Positions 50,489 through 64,000 of a DNA stretch of 64,000 nt are shown piece by piece. The DNA comes from Paraspadella gotoi (taxonomy: Eukaryota; Chaetognatha). The stretch lies in contig CM119263.1 in NCBI GenBank assembly GCA_051294375.1, positions 19,408,304 to 19,472,303 on the forward strand, given 5' to 3'. Numbering within the stretch: the first letter of the stretch is position 1; each line of letters begins with the position of its first letter. Below the pieces are notes generated by a model. That model saw only the letters and a list, made by a program, of their open reading frames with translations, did not search any database and was not told where the DNA came from. The translations under genes and the position numbers were made by a program.

Positions 50489-51260
50489 GAGAGAGAGAAA
50501 GAGAGGTTTCTGTGTGTGTGTGTGATCTCGCGTGCGTCGTCGTCGTCGTCTGCGTGCGGGCGCATAGCGCGAGCTGAAAGACGAAAAGCGCGTGCGAGAA
50601 ACGGGAGATGCAACGAGCGTGCACGCGAAAATACGGAGAGGNNNNNNNNNNNNNNNNNNNNNNNNNNNNNNNNNNNNNNNNNNNNNNNNNNNNNNNNNNN
50701 NNNNNNNNNNNNNNNNNNNNNNNNNNNNNNNNNNNNNNNNNNNNNNNNNNNNNNNNNNNNNNNNNNNNNNNNNNNNNNNNNNNNNNNNNNNNNNNNNNNN
50801 NNNNNNNNNNNNNNNNNNNNNNNNNNNNNNNNNNNNNNNNNNNNNNNNNNNNNNNNNNNNNNNNNNNNNNNNNNNNNNNNNNNNNNNNNNNNNNNNNNAA
50901 GATCAATTGAAAAAGTGAACAACGAGAGGCCAGGATACATTTCATGCTCTGCGTGTCTATCTTACTCTTTCTCTCCTTCTCCCTCTTTCCGTATCTCTCT
51001 CTCTCTCTCTCTTACTCACTTTACCAATCCTCCCTCTCTTTTTTCTCTCCCTCTCTCTCATTTAGTTTTGAGTGCGAGATGGAAAGAAGGACGGAGAGAG
51101 CGAGTCAGGCGGAGGCACCGAGGCGATGGATGCTTGTGTGCGCCCTTATGTGTCGTTGGTGCGTGCGTGCGTGTGTTGGTCGTTGCGATCCTTGGCTTCT
51201 TTCTGCCTCCTCGACATTTTAGATGCACCAGCGTCATTCCTCGCTGTTGCCCTTTTTCTG
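50217..51260. other. CpG-rich, GA/GT-rich region around the large gap
   Basis: GA tracts (50218-50292, 50408-50505), a short GT run and many CpG dinucleotides (50520-50640, 51080-51230) surround the 257-N gap. This composition is unlike the AT-rich surroundings and might be a promoter or 5' UTR. No exon is established. A (AAAT)n run follows at 51288-51318. Confidence 0.3.
50642..50898. other. 257-N gap
   Basis: The only gap that is not 25 N long; probably an estimated size. The sequence on its two sides is not duplicated, in contrast to the 25-N gaps. Confidence 0.99.
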
Positions 51261-51319
51261 GTCTCGCTCATCGACCGGATCAAAAAAAATAAATAAATAA
51301 ATAAATAAATAAAATAAAA

Positions 51320-52023
51320 GAGAGTATTTTGGATTTCGGATGTTTTTTTCTTAACAAATCTCCTGAGTGATACTTGGTAAGTACGACAACGAAAATTGCA
51401 TCGCGAAAGGTAAAAAATTAAATGCTCAGTCATGGTCAATTTAAAGTATTTACGGTTTATCTTGGAATGTGACTTTGGTGATTTTAGTCTCTCTCTCTCC
51501 CTCTACTCTCTCTCTCTATTCTCTACTCTCCTCTTCCTCCTTCTCATCTTCTCTCTCTCTCTCTCTCTCTCTCTAATTTCTCAATTTCCTGGTACCTTGA
51601 CGAATATAAACGTTTCATTAAGATTGGGTTTGAGTCTTCGACAGCTTCTGATCTAAATTATTCTCGACGCGAATTTGATCTACTTTCCCTTCTCTTCCAT
51701 CTGCGACATCAAAATAGAAACGATTCATTGTTTTTGCAAATGTAAATGAAATGCTTTGTTCACGTTTGCATCCGCGTTTCGCAGCAGCATTTTTTATCCT
51801 TCTTTATTACCTATATTCTATTGAGAAAAATAGAATCATTTTGCGTTTTTTCTCTAATTAACGTTATTTAATGTTTCTTTTTTTAAATCTAAGTTTATCA
51901 ATATGTTAACGAAAGACGAAGTTTCTTCCAAATACATTTCCCACTCCTAAATCTTTCATAAAAGATTTTTCTGGAGTTAATTTTTTTTTTTAAATTTAGA
52001 TACGCTTTCCTCTCTATTTATCA

Positions 52024-52060
<37 letters not shown>

Positions 52061-52151
52061 TCCTCTCCCTTTCTTTCTTTTTTTCAAACGTTTTTTAAAA
52101 TCATTCCTTTTTTCTTCCTTGTTTATTCGTCTTGCCATAAAGCAGACTCTC

Positions 52152-52188
<37 letters not shown>

Positions 52189-52197
52189 CTCTCTTCT

Positions 52198-52242
<45 letters not shown>

Positions 52243-53038
52243 CTTATCATCGTCTAACCAGTCGCGGCTTTTTAACTCTTTTTTATATATATTTTCCCGC
52301 GTGAGAGAAAATGTCAGAGACAGAATCACTTTGAGTCGAGAGGATATGATGGAAGCGCCGATGACTACGACGACGACGACGATTCAAACGACAAAGATAA
52401 CGACGACAACAATTTTTGAGCGAAGGAAATCGAGGAATCATGAGGATCGAAAGAATATATGGGAAAACTAATGAATGAAGTAACAATGAAGTAACAAAGA
52501 ATAAATAATTTATTTAATATATGAATGAAAGTTGGTAAGGTTGGAAAGTTGAAAGTTGGTAGACCCTGGTAAGGTCAAGTTAGATTGAAGAAAAGAAGGA
52601 AAGAAAGAAATAAAGATAGAAAAAAAATAAAGAAAGAAAGAAAGAAAAAAAGAAAGAGACCTAAATAAATAAATAACTCCTGCGCCCATCGTATAATGAT
52701 TTCATGGAAATGAAATATCGCCTATGAAGGAAATAGCTAATTACGAAAATGCTCAAACTAATAAAAAAGAATAACAAGAAAAACGACACGAAAAAATACA
52801 AGAAGAAAAGAAACGATAAGAAAGAAAAGGTAAAAAAAATAAAAATCTAACTTTGATCATTGGCATTTTATTACTTTTACATTTCGACAGAATTCCCAGA
52901 AGCAATTTAAAAAAAAGACTTTCTTTAAATAAAGTAAGTAAAACAGAAATAAACGTTTAAGAGAAAAGAGCTAAAAAAAACAACCAAAAGAGCATCGCCA
53001 TCGACAGCCTCATTATCGATCCCTCTCTGATATCCCGC
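51320..53038. other. Intergenic, AT-rich with CT tracts; no gene seen
   Basis: CT tracts at 51488-51574, 52026-52058 and 52146-52237. A-rich stretches at 52590-52990 contain GAAA and AAAT runs. No supported exon on either strand. Confidence 0.5.
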
Positions 53039-57227
<4,189 letters not shown>

Positions 57228-57982
57228 TTCTTTACAATTATAAAAAAAAATTATCGAACGAAAGGGTTAAGCATTTGGTTTTGTTCGGTTTGAAAAATTG
57301 GAATTGTCCATTTTCAGAAAAATTCCTCAATTAGCTTCATTCAAATTTTTGAATTTGATATAATTTGTACGCAAAAAAAAACAAACAAACAAAAAACCTA
57401 TGAACATATTTATAAAACAAACAAAATATTCCCGTCGTACGAAATATAAAATCTTGAAAAGACAAATATTAGTTTCACAATTGAGTTGTCATTGTCTATC
57501 TTCTCCCCCCCCCCTCCTCTTTCCCACTTCCTATTCACCTCTCAATCTCTCTCTTTGTTTTGCCTTGGATTTTCCATGAGAGAAGCTCTCGGGAAAATGC
57601 CACCGGCCTTGTTATTATAGTCTTTGTTGTTATCGTCGCTGTTTTTGTTGTTGTTGTAGTACGCGCCGGTGACGTTGTTCTCATGTCGTTGTTTTAACAG
57701 GTGCAAGTTCTCATTCCTTCGTCATATTTTGGGGTCTACGGTTCGAGGAAAGAGTAAATAGAAACCCACTCTTGTTATATTTCGTGAATAAAAAAGGATT
57801 ATCATATTTTTTTAAATTTACCATTTTGGATATCTTATTTATTAATTTTTATAAATAAAAAAAAGTAGTGACGTGTTTAATTAGTAATTTTCGGCAAAGT
57901 TTGAAACATGACTTTAATGTTTGGGAAACGACAAATTTCCTGGAATGCGCTCGTTGTTTAGGGACAGCGTCAGGTGTCGCTT

Positions 57983-58069
<87 letters not shown>

Positions 58070-58192
58070 CTCTTTTCTCTCTCTATCTCATTTTTCTCCC
58101 ACCCCTTTCCGCGAAACAAAGCCCCTCCTCTTTCGAGCTTTCCGCCAAATCTATTCGTATTTAACTCAAAGATTTTTGTCTTCGATTTTTAG
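57228..58192. other. Spacer between the 53-kb gene and the MTG gene
   Basis: AT-rich 3' flank, a (C)n and CT-rich stretch, then a (CT)n tract at 57980-58085. A TTTTTAG acceptor sits at 58192. Frame 58193 is open into the MTG start, so an upstream non-coding or coding exon of MTG may splice there. Confidence 0.5.
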
Positions 58193-58279
58193 TTGAAACT
58201 TAACACCAGGGGTTACTGTCACGGTTCGGCGGTCTTCAAAAAAGGAAAAAAAAAAAGACCCTTAAATCATTCAATTATT

Positions 58280-62209
<3,930 letters not shown>

Positions 62210-62619
62210 TTAAGGATTATTGTTGTCTCATCTCAGTAGTCAACGTCTCGATTTTCGTAAACTTTAAAAAAACCTTTTCCTCTTGACTTTATTAGGTAAT
62301 GCTTTCCCTCATTCTAAGTACTAATGGATATCGTTTCATTTTTTTTCCCTTCAACTCAAATTGTCCCTTGCTTTGTTGAAAACTAATATTCTTTTATTTT
62401 TTTTCGCTTTTTTTTTTTAAATATTAATTAACTTTTGAACGCCTTCTATCTTTTTTCTATTCATTTATTGTTTTAACCTTGGCACAAAAATTCGTGGTTT
62501 TGGAATTGCATTCAATTGAACCTAAATTGTATTCATTTCTACCGAAAGATAAGATAGTTCAGAAGTTTTCATTCTCAATTGTAATTCTATACTAAGTCTA
62601 AGGAATTGTTTTAAGATAA

Positions 62620-62625
62620 AATAAA
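62620..62625 (+). terminator. Polyadenylation signal candidate of the MTG gene
   Basis: AATAAA about 410 bases after the stop codon. Other A-rich matches follow, so the choice is tentative. Confidence 0.4.
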
Positions 62626-62629
62626 AATA

Positions 62630-63234
62630 GCTCAAAAAATGCAATTCTTTATAATTATTAGATAGACATCAACGTTATTACATTTTTCTGTTAGACAGTA
62701 TCTCAGTATATTTAAATTTTATTTCAGAAAAAAAATTTCAATCATAATAGATTTACAGTGGGAATACAAATTTTAAACCGAGATATTAAAATACTTAACA
62801 ATAATAAATAAAAAAATACTAAATATAATAACAAATAAAAAATAGTTAAGGATAATAAATAACTGGTATTTAAGATGAGGTCAGATATTTAGTGCGGTAT
62901 ATAAATTTACGGGATAATGGATATGAAATTGTTGATTTAAATATAAATTTAACAGTTTAAGAAAATATTTTGCGCCAAGGTTGTGCCTGTTTTTTAAACA
63001 AAAGTTGTGTGAACTTTTAATCGTCAAATATTTGAAAAAATGTTCATTAAGCATTATTTTTATTCTGATAGATCATGGAGATGAAAAAATGATATAATAT
63101 TTAATAAAACCAATTTTAATTTTTATTTTTCAAGTACTGGATTAAATGTTAGCGTAGTTTACTAATACAGAACTGGAAACGGTCATGATAACGAAAAACT
63201 ACTGATGTGAAAGCAATGAACAAAAAGATGATAA
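62630..63234. other. AT-rich intergenic DNA; no gene seen
   Basis: AATAATAAATAAAAAA-type runs at 62800-62850 and no exon support. Confidence 0.5.
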
Positions 63235-64000
63235 ATGAATTTATACAAACGAAATACGATGGGTTATGGATTTATCATCCTGGGAGTGTTCGTCGGCGTC
63301 TTGGTCTGCCTCGCCGCAATTATATTAATTTACAAAATCTGCCAGATAAACGAAATCAAGCGGAAAATTCCAGATGAAGTCAACGCGTCTGATATAATAA
63401 GGTACTTATTGTTATTTGTTATTCTATATAAATTTGAATGTTTAGATAGGAAATAAAGAGAAACAGAAACAATTGACCAATTCCTCGCTGCATTCACGAC
63501 TTCACTTATAATTCTTAGTACTAAGTACTATTCAGAAAAATTAATATATTTTAGTTTATATACAATATATATATTTTAATTTACGTTTAAAGATTTTAGG
63601 AATATCCACAATCCACGTGTAACAGGAACGAGGCACTTTTTCCATTTCTTATTTTGGTTTTTTTTCTGTTTCTTCTTATCCACAAGTGCCCCACTTATAG
63701 TCGCACCCTGAATCAGCTATTTACTTTCTTTTGATTCCCTTTTACAATTCTTTTTACAGATAAACTAACCCCCTTGCCCTTTAGTTACATGGAACAGCCA
63801 ACACCAACGGCTGTCCCGTCGCGCCTACTTGAAGAAATGGTAGGGTCAACTACCTCCTTGGACGGACTTGACTTCAGTACAGCGGGCCGCCCTCCCAGAG
63901 GCTCTCTTCACTCGCTCCAAATGCCCGTCAATTGGAGCCGAAGGGGTTCCGTCTACTCGGATCCGTTAAGTGGAGTCGGGTACATAACCTTAGCATGTAG
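63235..64000 (+). CDS. N-terminal part of a single-pass membrane protein (runs off the window)
   Basis: Exon 1 is 63235-63401, with ATG at 63235 or 63259. Exon 2 starts at 63785 after TTTAG, in matching phase 2, and stays open to the window end unless it splices at 63978 (GG|GTACAT). After about eight residues comes a strong membrane segment, GFIILGVFVGVLVCLAAIIL, then IYKICQINEIKRK, giving an N-out/C-in type III layout by the positive-inside rule. The next exon encodes PTPTAVPSRLLEEMVGSTTS and two basic-Ser motifs (NWSRRGSVYS) that could be kinase sites. A short extracellular tip, TM, Cys and basic residues is also the layout of synaptotagmin-like N-termini, but no C2 domain is in view. Family not assigned. 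Confidence 0.55.

Overview
This is nuclear DNA from an animal. The window carries split genes with GT-AG (and a few GC-AG) introns, two of them animal-type: an MTG/ETO (Nervy) corepressor and a class A peptide-type GPCR. A CLK/LAMMER kinase and a NUDT22-type Nudix protein are also present. Exons are GC-rich with C-ending codons, while introns and intergenic DNA are AT-rich and full of very long (CT/GA)n, (GAAA)n and (ATC)n microsatellites. No marker fixes the phylum; a protostome invertebrate is a reasonable inference only. The sequence is a scaffold with three 25-N gaps and one 257-N gap. Duplicated copies differ by many one-base indels, so some frame breaks may be sequence error.

Layout. 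0.3-0.4 kb: last exon of a minus-strand gene. 0.57-2.87 kb: a 1-kb-armed imperfect palindrome around a gap. 3.5-8.6 kb: a possible terminal exon, then a CLK kinase in about 11 exons. 10.5-28.5 kb: a ten-exon GPCR whose 12-kb intron holds a complete but internally deleted BEL/Pao LTR retrotransposon on the minus strand (18.96-24.46 kb), a partial second copy (14.2-16.85 kb) and an AT-rich desert. Another GPCR intron carries a foldback MITE nested in a dispersed repeat. 31.2-37.2 kb: a small four-exon plus-strand gene encoding a 108-residue protein, with a five-exon minus-strand gene (269 residues, unrecognised) nested in one of its introns. 35.9-38.2 kb: two possible alternative last exons on the minus strand. 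39.5-45.5 kb: repeats, including a tRNA-SINE-like tandem and a 2.7-kb near-identical direct duplication on either side of a gap. 45.6-47.4 kb: NUDT22 homologue. 47.4-53.0 kb: no confident gene. 53.0-57.2 kb: a six-exon unrecognised probable nuclear protein (663 residues). 58.3-62.2 kb: MTG/ETO corepressor (876 residues). 63.2 kb to the end: the start of a single-pass membrane protein that runs off the window.

The genes do not form an obvious functional cluster. The points most worth following are the orphan genes (31.2, 32.6-35.0 and 53.0 kb), three GC-AG introns that all use the same GCGAGT donor, the foldback MITE with a clean 8-bp target duplication, hairpins with hammerhead/Penelope-like sequence, and the consistent link between gaps and duplicated sequence.
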